Source: Adineta ricciae
Lineage: Eukaryota; Rotifera; Eurotatoria; Adinetida; Adinetidae
NCBI GenBank assembly: GCA_905250025.1
Contig: CAJNOJ010000147.1
Location: 124,001-188,000 of the forward strand
DNA: 64,000 nucleotides
Reading direction: 5' to 3'
In this document: piece after piece, positions 10,509 through 21,815 of the stretch
Position numbering within the stretch: the stretch's first letter is position 1
Layout of the letters: each line of letters opens with the position of its first letter
The notes under the pieces: model-generated
What the model was told of the DNA's origin: nothing
Databases searched by the model: none
Seen by the model: the letters and a program-made list of their open reading frames with translations, nothing else
Program-made: the position numbers and the translations under genes

Positions 10509-11228
10509 CACCAAGTAGATACAGAATACGCTTGGAATTGGTAAGAAATTTAACAAAAGAAAACTCCAGAAGTGTTCTAATGTTCACCAGTCATTCGATG
10601 CATTTATTCAACACGTTTGAAGTGAAGATAAAAAAGACAATAGATAAAACAGAATAGTTATTTTTATCTTTTCTTTCAATAAAAGAACGCGAGAACTTAA
10701 GTGTAAAGAAGATAACACATACACATACAGTGAAATATTTCGAATATGTGTTTAAAATCTATGAAATCATAAGCTTTATGGTTTGTATGGCATTTCAAAG
10801 ATCCTATTCGTATAATTACAATCTCGTCGTTCCAGTAGAAAACTCAAAAATATATTAGGAGTTGAAGCGATAGAAACTAATGAGACCATTAGTGGACTAA
10901 TTCTAGAAATATTTTAGATCTGACTCTCCGCTCTTCTTCATTCATAGAATCAGTTGAGAAATTCACCATTGAATCCTATCCCATCCCATCCCATGAAAGA
11001 AAGAAGAGTTTCCCAGAGTAATTCAATAGCATGATTACAACATTTAAGCCACTCCTATACATCAATTCAAAAGAAGGCTGACTAACGGCAAACGCTAATC
11101 ACGAGACACAATAGGTCAACTGATAGATTTTATGACACATGCTTGTTTAGTTTTATAATTTACATCTATAAATACATACATCTGTTCACTTGTTAACTTA
11201 TGAAATCTGAATTGGATTTACAGTGAAT
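10509..11228. other. Intergenic, haplotype B
   Basis: Divergent spacer between the AKR start and the decayed plus-strand gene at 11229. Alignable with 215-933. No exon or named regulatory element recognised. Confidence 0.5.
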
Positions 11229-11877
11229 ATGGCAGTGATTATCTTCATTCAACTGTCGTATCTTCTTCTTATTTTGGTTAATTCATCTCAAGGAGCTATG
11301 TCGAATGCAACAATTAAATCGGATGCTGTGCAAATCACTCGACTGAATCAACAATACGCATAAGGTACACCACCTATTGACCGTCAAGTTCAATCGCTAG
11401 TGTGTCCAATGGTCGATGATTGTCGTTCACCAATTAAGTCAACTTTCAATAGATATTTAAGCGTAGCTGGATTCGATAGAGCTAGTGCACTACTGAATGC
11501 ATGTATTGGCACTGAATCTCCACTCACCTCCCTTCTAACATGTCCAATGACTAGAAAATTTGTGTCCATACGTCAAGATCCCGACTATATCAATTTCCGT
11601 ATTGTTTCCGAACGAACTGTCGGTCAGCTGAAATCAACTGATGTGAAAGTTGCACGCCCATGATCAGTGTAAAAAATATTATGCACAGGATTGCAAAGAA
11701 TTGGAATCGTGCGAACAAAAAGCACTCACATATGTTGCAACACACAATACCGATGATCCATGCAAGAAGTATGTTAAAGAAGAACAACAACAGAGAAAAA
11801 TCTTTGTCGATTCTCGATTACACTACGATATTTCTGTTCAGCTTCTTTCCAAGGGTAAAACGACTATATATATATGA
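11229..11877 (+). pseudogene. Decayed secreted Cys-rich protein gene (haplotype B)
   Basis: ATG 11229 opens a signal peptide-like N-terminus (hydrophobic core, then SSQG). The frame hits TAA after ...NQQYA (about 11359-11361), continues in the same frame for about 95 further codons with several Cys, then stops at TGA near 11661. A second frame, overlapping from 11650, carries a further 70 codons with regularly spaced Cys (QCKKYY, SCEQ, PCKKY). So at least one in-frame stop and one frameshift separate three parts of one ancestral ORF of about 220 residues. Family not recognised. The same in-frame TAA context is present in haplotype A, so this lesion predates the split of the two copies. Confidence 0.6.
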
Positions 11878-11991
11878 GGGTGATATTCAGAAATATTTTT
11901 ATTTATTTATATGAATGATAAAGCGAATAAGATTGGCATTTTTGAGTATGGAAGATGCGTGAGCATCGTAAAATGTAACCGTTTGCAGTAA

Positions 11992-14915
11992 TCAATCCTT
12001 CATAGCGCGTCTGGCATCTTCAATTATCTTGTAACCATCCGAACTTGTTTTTATATGACGTGGCGGCTTTGATCGACTCTTTTGTCTCCATACGGAATAA
12101 TCTTCAAGTAAGATCGTAATTGAATGTTCGTATTGCACAGGTTGTGTTGTATCATCATTCTTCATCTCTATATTCTTTAACTTGTCTAAAAGCATCTCCA
12201 TTTGAACAGTAACTTCTTCAACTGATGTTTCATCACGAGATTCGTTTATTGTCTGAAATTCATCAAAGTCAGGCATATCATCGCAGTGAATACTCAAACT
12301 CATGATCAGTAATTTTTTGACGATAGTATACTGATGTAATTTAACGAAGATATCAGCTAGTTTTTCTGAAATACTTCCAAGTCTGTCGGCACCAAAATAA
12401 AGTGATCTAAATTATCAGAGTTCAGAAGATTTCATCGCTGCAAAATGCATCAACTTACTCTTCATCATCGTGACCTGAAATATAACTGTTGCTGGCGTAA
12501 AATTTTGATGCATTCAAATAATATTCAATAGCTGCAGTATAGTTATCCAATCCACAGTAATTATCTGCAATTCTTTCTTGAATATAGACAATCACTTTCT
12601 CATTCTTTTCACGTGGATTATCTTGCTGATAATATCTTATGGCTTTCTCAAGATGTTCATTCGCTGCAGTGTATTTCTTTTGTTTCGAGCAAACAAGAGC
12701 CAATTTTCGTTCAATCGTAGCCAAATGTTGTTTTTTCATGTCTACTTCTATTCCATCTATCATCTGTAAAGCAATTTGAAAACACACATAAGATAAATCG
12801 TATTCATGAAATGCTAAATGAATAAGTGCTAATTGCATGTGACTATCAGCAGAGGCTACTACCATATTCTCTTCTATATACAATTTCTGTATAAGTATGT
12901 ATACCATGTCCTCCGTGATCATTTGATCTCTCATGGCATGATATCGAAGCGCTTGTTCGTAATCTGGCTTATACTTTGTGTAAATTCTGATGATACTGGA
13001 GTAAAGGCCAGAAATAATGTCGTAATCCGGCGTAAGATTTCCATTAGAAAATAACATCAGGTGCTTTTCATGGCAGCTCAGTTCATGATCATACATGTGT
13101 AGATCGTTGCAGTCGCCGGCCAACTGTATCATAATGTCACTTGTCTTCATGTTATCGAATATTTCTTGGCGGAATGAATAGTCAAGAAAGAGTTCAGTGT
13201 GCTGGATTAATTTCATTCTGTTTTCCAAAGTGTTTTTCATATGTTTATTGTAGATTTTCATCAGCTTTCTGTGTATGTGAATTTTTTCATAATCTGTTGT
13301 GGCATTTTCACTAGCTAACAGATAAAAGTCAATGGCCAACTTAAAATGTTCTACTGCCAATTGCGAACCTTCCTTTTGTCTTCCTCCAATCTTTTTATGA
13401 AGTCGTGCGATATCAGACAAAGAGTTTAATTCTTTATCGCGCGCAAACTCCATCCAGATTTTTAATGCTGCTTTGTAATCTGCCAGATAAATACAACTAC
13501 CATCCATCCAATACACACCTTTTTTTACACCTAAAATCCATTTTTCTGTTGGATATAAATACATCAGTTCATCGAAAATATATTTTGTATTTTCAGTGCA
13601 AAGTGTATGCAATGAACCGGTAATGCAGTTTTTCAGTGTTCGTCTTTCTGATGTACTCTGGAAACATTTGAAAACATTATGATCACGAATCAGCTTTAAT
13701 TTAATTATCCAGAATTGTTCATTTGCATCGTATTGAGCTGATTGAATTTTAAACTGTGTACCAGGCATGAATAAAATCTCGGATTCATCCTACATGTATG
13801 TTTCAGATGAAAGATCACCGTATGGACGAGATTTCATTTGCGTATCGAGTTCAATTTCAAACAGAACACTTTGAAGTTTATCTTCAGGCCGTGATGGACC
13901 TAGGAAGAATGTTGCTGGTGTTCGATCTCGTGCTGTTGAAAAAAAACTATTGATCGATATGTAGGGAAATGATGTTTCTCGAAATTGCTCAACCTCATGT
14001 CTGTTCATAATTTGTCCACGATAAAGTGTTGATATTCTCGGTTCTTCGCGAATGAATTTTTCATGTTTCTTTTCGAGTTCTCGATAAAGATCTTGAATGT
14101 AGAATCCAAATAGAAATGCTAGACCGGCATTTTTTTGACGCAGTGATTGATTAAGAAGTCGATAAAGAAATGAATTGCGCGTGTACCACTGAATAGCTTG
14201 ATCAGGTGTATACGTATCTTGAAACTTATTTAACATATCCATGTTTGCCGAACTTTTCTGGTAATAGGCTTTAAGTTTGGTAACCAATCGCAGGCGACAT
14301 ATGGTTTTAGGATACGGAATTTGAAGAAGAAAATTAATAAATTTTGGCCATGATGAGGCAGTTGGATGGCCTTTGACTTCACTCTGGTTGGATCCGACAG
14401 TAAAAATTGAATGAATTTTACCTTTAGAGGGAACACTCAACTCTTTGGCCAAGACTTTATCTATCTGCTTGAATTTTTTATAGACAATGGGATGTACCTG
14501 TATGAGATAAATGTGTATTAATAGTAAAAACAAATAAAGTTCCTACCTTCGGATATTCTAACATCCAAGTGTGATCATTCTCCTCGTTTGGATCGTGAAT
14601 GTATATTTTTGAAATGTGAGGTAATTGATGAACAAGAGAAACAAATTCTTTGTGCTGACGTGAACAAATTAAAAATGTCGTCTTGATACTCTGCTGAGTG
14701 TCGTATAGATGCTGCCGGCATTTCTCCATATCTTCGAATAATTCGACATAGTCGACGTCTGGTTTAAACGAGTATATGGAAAATCGATCAAACACATCGT
14801 CCTCAGTTGCTTCTGAGCAAAACCATACTAGTTGACTAAACTCGCGATCTTCGTAGTCGGGATCATATGTTACTTCGTCTTCTTCTACATCGCTGTCACT
14901 TTCTGTATTAGACAT
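11992..14915 (-). CDS. ADP-ribosyltransferase (R-S-ExE type) with TPR repeats, haplotype B, interrupted by an in-frame TAG
   Basis: Exons are 14547-14915, 12459-14497 and 11992-12406, with introns of 49 and 52 bp. The phases fit, giving 941 codons. Residues 1-130 form an acidic N-terminal region. The mono-ART domain spans about residues 230-375, with R283 (YRGQ), S307 (SINSFFST) and the E361-x-E363 pair, the arginine-specific ART signature. About residues 400-770 carry tetratricopeptide-like helical repeats, followed by a helical tail. An in-frame TAG at 13790-13792 (codon 359) replaces a Lys codon found in haplotype A, two codons before the catalytic E-x-E. A protein ending there would lack the catalytic glutamates and all TPRs. 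Likely cytosolic: no signal peptide. Could be a sequencing error, but the rest of the frame is intact. Confidence 0.75.
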
Positions 14916-16429
14916 ACTGTCAAACGAAAGAAAAACAACACTAGTGTGTGCAGTTACTCAACTATTGAGTCTATGGTGAAAGAAAAAACAAAACTAGCAG
15001 TTTTTCTCTCACGCTGTTATTTTATATATGTTCGTTAGAGTATGAGTCATTTTTGTACTGGTTATATTCTTACCTATTTTTGGAAGGAAAGGAAATGATT
15101 TATTCGATACATTTTACTCATCGAAAACAATATTTTTCACGCAACAAGACATAGTTAATGAATAATACAGTTATTCACAGTTTTTTTCCATCGACTGATC
15201 GAAATACAATACGAAAGACTGGTTTGCATTTGAAATGGTCACCGGTGGATGCGCATATGTCTTCTCCTTCAGGCTATAGAACAAGTTTAGGTAATTTTGA
15301 CCGCTAGTTACCCATTTGACCAGTTTATTCTTCTGCATGAGCGAGTAACTGAAAATGTTCTCACTATGAATACACTTTTCGCACAATATGAAATCATCAG
15401 CGGTAGTGCTCTATGGAAAAAAGGCAACTAGAGACTATCAATTCAGTGAAAACAGCGATAATTAAGATTCATTATTATCGTCGTCGGCTATTTCACTCCT
15501 GAATACAAAAAGTTTCAATTCACTTGAATCGATCGTTTGGTAATGTATCATATTTTTATACATATTCTTCGAAAGATCTACAAAATGTATTTGCTCTATG
15601 ACTATCATTTTTCAAGATCGATATTTAGATGTGTAGGAAAACTTGATGATTCGGAAGCATTTCATAATTATGCTTTGGTAATATCTTCACGTTGTAAGCT
15701 GACTACAATGATTTAATTTGATTGCCGCATGTTCTTTGAAAGATTATCCAGATCATTTCTCCTTATTCTAGGATAAATTTGAAACAGAGAAGATGTTTGT
15801 TTCTGTATATTTGTTAGTGATAATCACAAACAGAAAATATGTCTTCAATATTAATACCTGATGTTAGTTTGAAAATATTTATTCGATGATAAATTACTTA
15901 GTCCTTTTTGATTGGCAGTTGCCACCTACGTAGTGATATTTTTTTGCAATAGCGAAGTATAATATTTTACGAAGATTTTCGATGGGTGAATGTGGTTAAA
16001 TTGAACAGAATAGGTTGAAAACAACGCACGTAGCTGTTAACTTCATTCCTGTTTTGTTTTTCATGGTGTGTTGTTATAACTCGTGTAACTCGGCATACAG
16101 ATTATTGTTTTCACTCGACTTGTTCGTTGTCAATAGTATGATCAATGTCATTGAAAAACAAAGAATAGCTTTTGGAGATTTATATCTTTTGAGATGAAGA
16201 TAAAAAGACCATAAAAACGGTTTGATGACCCTATTGGTTTTATTTTATAATTGTAATCATGAAAAGTATCATTAATTGCCGCCACAGAGTATTCACTCTA
16301 CTTTTTTTCTTTTTTCGGATTATTTCAAGTGCAATAAATAGGTGAAGAATATTTCTTTCTTTCAAAGATCATTTCGAACATTTTTACATTCGCCTGTTCT
16401 TATCTAACAGCAAACTATTGTATCCTTGG
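14916..16429. other. Intergenic between divergent ART and fucosidase genes, with gene remnants
   Basis: Should contain both promoters. The only protein-like content is the minus-strand remnant listed at 15171-15650. An ATCTAACAG shortly before the fucosidase ATG could be a 3' splice site for a non-coding first exon. Confidence 0.4.
15171..15650 (-). pseudogene. Remnant of an unidentified gene (haplotype B)
   Basis: Two minus-strand stretches look like ancient coding sequence: one in about 15470-15610 (containing HFVDLSKNMYKN) and one at 15171-15386 (ending FDQSMEKNCE). They are separated by stops. Both are matched in haplotype A (23470-23930), where the second has additional stops and a MITE has inserted just upstream of the first. 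No family recognised. Confidence 0.35.
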
Positions 16430-18445
16430 ATGTCTGTGATATTCACTGTTCTTATTCTTTGTTCACTTTCATCATGGAGCGAACAACAATATACATCTGA
16501 CTGGACATCACTTGATGCACGTCCTTTGCCAAAGTGGTATGATGAAAGCAAAATAGGTATCTTCATTCATTGGGGACTATATAGCGTGCCAGCTATCTCT
16601 TCCGAATGGTAAAATCGTTTTATCAATTCTTATCACCTACGTCTTCGTGCCAAGTATAGGATGTGGTGGAACTGGAAAGGCGATAATCCAAGTCAGGTTG
16701 TTGTCGATTATATGAAAGCAAATTATCCACCTGACTGGACTTATGCAAATTTCGGTCCAGAGTTCCGTGCAGATCTCTATGGTGAACCAATGTTGAATGT
16801 TTTATCGATAATTTGTTTCCGTTTCAGATCCAAACGAATGGGCTGATCTATTCGCTGCATCCGGAGCTAAGTGAGTAGGTGTGTTTTTAACTTCGAAAGA
16901 TTCGTTTTTCGCATTTCATATAGATACATTGTGTTTACAAGCAAGGTCAGTTAAAAATACGAATTAAATAGATTTGTTTATGCTGAGAAAATCTGAGTAG
17001 CATCATGAAGGTTATACCATGTGGCCATCAACATTTTCATTCAACTGGAACTCGATGCATGTCGGCCCAAAACGAGATTTACTTGGTTATACAGCGGACT
17101 TTATCCTTTCTTTAACTTCATTTTCTTTATTTTCAGGAGATTTAGCCTCAGCTATTCGAAATCGAACAAATCTTGTTTTTGGTTTGTATTATTCTCTATT
17201 CGAATGGTTCAATCCATTGTATCTACGTGATAAGTCAACTAATTTTACTTCTCAAGATTATGCGAAAGTACTATCATCGTTAACTGTTCATATTTCGAAT
17301 CAAAATTTGAATTCTTCAGACAAAAACAATGCCTGAATTGAAAGAAATCGTTGAAACATACAAACCTGAAATTGTCTGGTCTGATGGTGAATGGGGTTCG
17401 TTGAAAGAAGCTCCTTATTGTTCTCTAGTAGTTTGTATATCAATTCAGAACCACTGGATACTTACTGGAGTGCGACACAATTCTTAGCATGGCTTTATAA
17501 TGACAGTCCGGTGAAAGATACTGTTGTAAGTAGAGAAAACGAACAAGATATGTTGAGTTCTTCTTCGCCTAGGTGACCAACGATCGATGGGGTAGTGGAA
17601 CACTATGTAAACATGGTGGTTTCTATACTTGTTTGGATCGTTACAACCCAGGACATTTGGTTGAACACAAATGGGAGAATTGCTTCACGGTATGGAAGAA
17701 AATTCGATTCCGTAGAATGGTATGTTTTGTGTAGATTGATAAACGATCATGGGCATATCGTCCTATTGCAAATATTGATGATTACATGACAATTGAAGAA
17801 GTGATTCGAGAAATAGTGATAACGATCAGTACTGGAGGAAATGCATTGGTGAATGTCGGTCCCAATAGACATGGCAAAATCCCACCGATATTTCAAGAAC
17901 GTTTGCAACAGATGGGCTCTTGGTTGAAAGTAAACGGGGAAGGGATTTACGCGTCGGTACCATGGAAATATCAAAACGACACAATCAATTCTGATATTTG
18001 GTGAGTTGTGATTACAACTGTCTGAGAGTTCTAATGTATGTTCACTGGTAGGTATACCTCATCGAAAGATGGTAGATATGTGTATGCTTTTCTCCTGATG
18101 TGGCCGAAGAATATCACTGAGATAACATTGGGTGCTCCGTTACCTTCAGCAAACACAGTTGTGACAATGCTGGGCTCAAATGATCGTTCTATTCCATGGA
18201 AAGTAGGCAGTGACAATCGTGGTATGATGATTGATATATCGAATGTCAAACTTCATCTGCTCGAGAGTCAATGGGTGTGGGTATTTAGACTAACCGATTT
18301 GCTAACTGACAATGCCACTATGACTACAATCCAACGAACAACATCGACTGCACGTATCACTCCTCGAAGCAATGCAAACCTTTCTTTTTCTTCTTCTTTG
18401 TCATTATTTATGCTTCTTGATGTACTTCTTTATGTCGTAATGTGA
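16430..18445 (+). CDS. Alpha-L-fucosidase, GH29, secreted or membrane-anchored (haplotype B)
   Basis: Eleven exons: 16430-16608, 16660-16781, 16828-16870, 16924-16945, 17001-17085, 17137-17267, 17320-17395, 17449-17525, 17573-17689, 17735-18000 and 18052-18445. All introns are GT-AG and 45-55 bp, and the frame is continuous for 504 codons. ATG 16430 starts a signal peptide. GH29 landmarks in order are [38 protein letters not shown], the nucleophile D216 in [15 protein letters not shown] with CKHGG, and [14 protein letters not shown]. The C-terminus ends in a Ser-rich stretch and a hydrophobic segment, suggesting a GPI-anchor signal or a membrane tail. It should hydrolyse terminal alpha-L-fucose from glycans in the lumen or outside the cell. 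One intron (17396-17448) uses a weak GTTCGT donor. Confidence 0.92.
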
Positions 18446-18696
18446 GCATCGCTCAACATATTCCAACAATAAAGAACAGTACAGATAAAAAGTTAATATT
18501 TTGTGTTGAGGGTGTGGATGGACATACGAATGTCCATCTCTCATCGAAACCATTTTGCTCACCTTGTACTTCACACTCCGTAGAATTCCTTCTCGCGGAA
18601 AACATTTACTTTATTCGACTGAAAAATAAAACGATGAAAAAATACAGTCTTTCCTTTCTCAAGTGAATATTCTAACTTGGTTGATTCGATGATATT

Positions 18697-21600
18697 TCAA
18701 AATGGTAGTGCATTGACATAAATATATCGCGTAATGCCTGGTCGCCTAGATCTGCTTCCTTTCTTCGCTTGTTTTCTCTTGAGAAGATCTTTACCTGCTG
18801 GATCAATATTGAAACCATACTTCAGCACATCCATGACAATAATAAACATTGCAGTACTTATTATTGCAACAATTACAATATAAGCAAATGATTTAGAAAG
18901 CGTCTGAAAAGCCACAGTTCTACTCGATGTTATTTCACAATGCTGACCAGAATAACTTCCGGAAAAACATTGACAGGTGTAATTAAGTAACAGTGGTTGG
19001 CAAACGCCTCGATTTAAACACGTTGTCGCTTTACAATAGTTGATTTTTGTTTCGCAATGACTATTCTGCCAACCAGACGAACATGAACACGTAAATGTTG
19101 TGTTGGATGTTTCATTACATATTCCTACAATGGAAAAAAATGTTGTTTTGACATTGTTTTTCTTCTAAACACACCATTATTGAGACAAGTACTCGATTGA
19201 CATGGACGATAGTTATATTGACATTGGGTACCGTTAAAGCCAGGCAAACATTTGCAACTGTAGCCAAGAAGTGTAGTGTTGTCAGAAGAACATGTAGCAT
19301 TATTTTGACATGGTCGAAGGATATCACACGTCACATTGGATATATTACAATTTGGACACGATGGAAGAAAAGCAGATGATTGTTGTCCACCTTGGAAATA
19401 GTTAGGAATCAATTCAGAGTAGTTTATTTCAGAACATGAAATAACTTGACCAAGTGCGTTCTACCGAAAGTGTTTATTAGTCTTAGCTACCTTCCCTGCG
19501 AATGGATTGACTGAGTATAGACCTTACGTACCACTTTGATAAGAAACTGTATTAGAGTTTATTTGAAGAGTGGTCAGAGATGAAGTAGTCGTTTTGACAG
19601 CATTGGTCGAGATTAGTTCTACAAACAGAAGATCAGGTTCTACTAATCAAATTGGAGAGAATAAAGATTAGTATTACGCATATTCGCAGTGGTCTCCAAT
19701 GTATTTTGCAAAGTTGTTGATTCATCTAGAAATTGCAAATCTCGTTTTATGTTTGTCTAATGAATAAGATTCAGTACGAAAAAGGTAGTAGAACACTTTT
19801 TCATCTGATCGATTAGACGGTGACGAACGAGTGATGTTGGCAGCAATAGAACCCGAACAAACTGTAGCTTATTCGAAATGGAATGGCGAACATTCATTCA
19901 ATCTCTCATGTTCATCTCTGTTATTCAAAAATGTTCAAGAAATTGCCGACAGGTCATTGTACAAATAAGGCATCAGTTACTTACTGCATGAATTTGTTAT
20001 TAAGAGAAACTTTTGCACTCGATTGTTATAAGTATCAGCAACAAATAAATTACCATAACTATCGAAACTAAGACTTGTCGGTTGATACAGTTGGTCTGAT
20101 GCCGAACCCGAACCCATACATCCAATTATACATCGATAACCGTTGAATCCCGGGCCAACGACGCGACTACTACCATAATCAAGAATAAATAGATGTCCAT
20201 CCGCGTCAAAAACGATTGCTATTGGATACAAAAGTGTAATCATTTCATTAGATCCATTTCCAACTATTGTAGTGGCGCTTGAATTGTTCATTAGAAAGAA
20301 CTGGATTCTGTTATTGAAACAATCTGCTACATATAGGTTGAGTTCAAGGTCGACAAATATTCCTCGAGGTCCGAAAAGCGTGTATGGTGTGGTTCCAGCT
20401 GTTCCTGTTCCTGCAACGATGGTGGTTGAGTTGACACTGTCATTTAATGATTTTTTTATTACCATTTGAAAAGCACCTAAAGAACAATAGAGATGATCAT
20501 TCACATCGATAAAGAGTCCATAGCAAATTCCATTAACGTCCATTGCGACAACGCTGCTCGTTGCATTTAGTGTCCACTTATCGACTCGACCGTTGTACAT
20601 GCCGTTGTCAACATACACATCGCCAATAGTGGAAATAAACATACTGTATGGCTCATTTAAACCGCCAGAGATATCTCTCGAAACGTTTACGCTGTCTTCA
20701 GGCCATACCAGAATCCGATTCAGAATTGGTGCAGCAACGTAGAGAGTATTATTAATATCTACATAAACGCTATCAGGTAATGCACCGAATGTGTCGTTAT
20801 CACCGATAGTTACACCGTTAGAATTCCATGTTGTACAAGAGGAAATCTTCGGTCGGTTGTAAGAAAGTCCTACAATGAATAGAACATTCACATTTATTAT
20901 CTTATCGGTCTTTATTCATGAACTAAAAACATAATAAAGAAAAGTCAACTTTGTAGTTATTGCGATTAAAATTCTAATCGAAAATTTGAGGCGCAGTGGT
21001 AGAGATATGTCATTTTTTGTAGACAAAAACAATTTTCTCCTCAACACATACGTACATTAACTTACTTGTCTATGTTTCCAATAAAGTACACTTTAAATGT
21101 TGCTTTATGAGTTCTATCTATATAATAATTACTTACTAGTCGATTAGATCTACACAATCTCTAATCTTGTTCGCGGACGATCATAGCGATCGAAAAAGGA
21201 TTATTTCATCGATTGTTTCCCTATTTTTGATAATAGCCAATGAAAATACTTACCGCAAGAATTTGTAGCTAAAGTAAACTTTTGAATTCGTTGATTGTAA
21301 GTATCGGCGACGAAGAAGTTACCGTAACTATCGAAACTGAAGCTATACGGATAGTTCAATTGCTCGGACCCAGCTCCAACCACCCCCGAACATCCAACTA
21401 TACATCGAAAACCGTTCAAACTAGATCCAACAATACGATTGTTTTTGTGATCGACAATGAATAAATATCCGGCTGCATCCAGTAGAATATCTGACGGACC
21501 ATTGAGTACCATTGTTCCGGACGTTCCAACTACGGTAGTAGCGTTTAATTCATTTGGTCGAAATTGTTGAATTCTATTGTTGTTGAAATCAGCAACATAT

Positions 21601-21814
21601 AGATTTAAATTTGCATCGACGCAAATTCCAAGGGGACTGGAAAGCATGTATGCATTTGATCCATTTGTTCCATTTCCCGCTGCGATTGAGGGTGCAGTGT
21701 TTGCAGTGCTGTTAAGTGATATTTTAATAACTATATTTCTATTATCACTCGAGCAGTAGAGAGTCTCGTTAATATCAATAAATAGATAAGCACATCTTCC
21801 AGTAACATTCATAA
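18697..21814 (-). CDS. NHL-repeat x2, Ser/Thr-rich, EGF-like, transmembrane protein (haplotype B, 3' part)
   Basis: Minus-strand exons 21254-21814 (cut by the contig end), 19985-20869, 19678-19725, 19532-19618, 19175 to about 19444, and 18697-19124. The two NHL modules are 295 codons each, with repeated SPLGI(F/C)VDxxLNLYVADxxNNRIQ.F motifs that predict a six-bladed propeller. A short Ser/Thr/Asn-rich mucin-like linker follows, then about four EGF-like repeats with CxxxxTCxxxx and CxCxxG spacing. One transmembrane helix (AYIVIVAIISTAMFIIVMDV) and a basic cytoplasmic tail of about 45 residues complete it. The 5' end continues at 43417-43906 with signal peptide. Likely a type I cell-surface receptor or adhesion protein. 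The acceptor of the first EGF exon is ambiguous (19444 or 19460). This allele reads intact. Confidence 0.8.
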
Positions 21815-21815
21815 N
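21815..21815. other. Contig junction (single N), block 2/block 3
   Basis: Left side is inside NHL module 1 on the minus strand (equivalent to position about 30574 in block 3). Right side is inside the ART-TPR exon (equivalent to about 13306 in block 2). The join is not biological: it links two coding exons of different genes within one base. Confidence 0.9.

Larger units (their letters stand above)
13306..21814. repeat. Block 2 segment duplicated at 21816-30575
   Basis: Collinear copy of the ART 5' half, spacer, fucosidase and NHL/EGF gene. The two differ by scattered substitutions, a MITE (23881-24216), a ~200-bp and a 23-bp deletion in ART, and a short insertion at about 28290. The fucosidase exons are identical in size. 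Interpreted as the two alleles of one locus. Confidence 0.85.

Noticed and set aside
13790-14533. Separate catalytic-only ART gene next to a TPR gene
   Set aside because: Haplotype A reads straight through in the same frame. The separation is a single nonsense codon.
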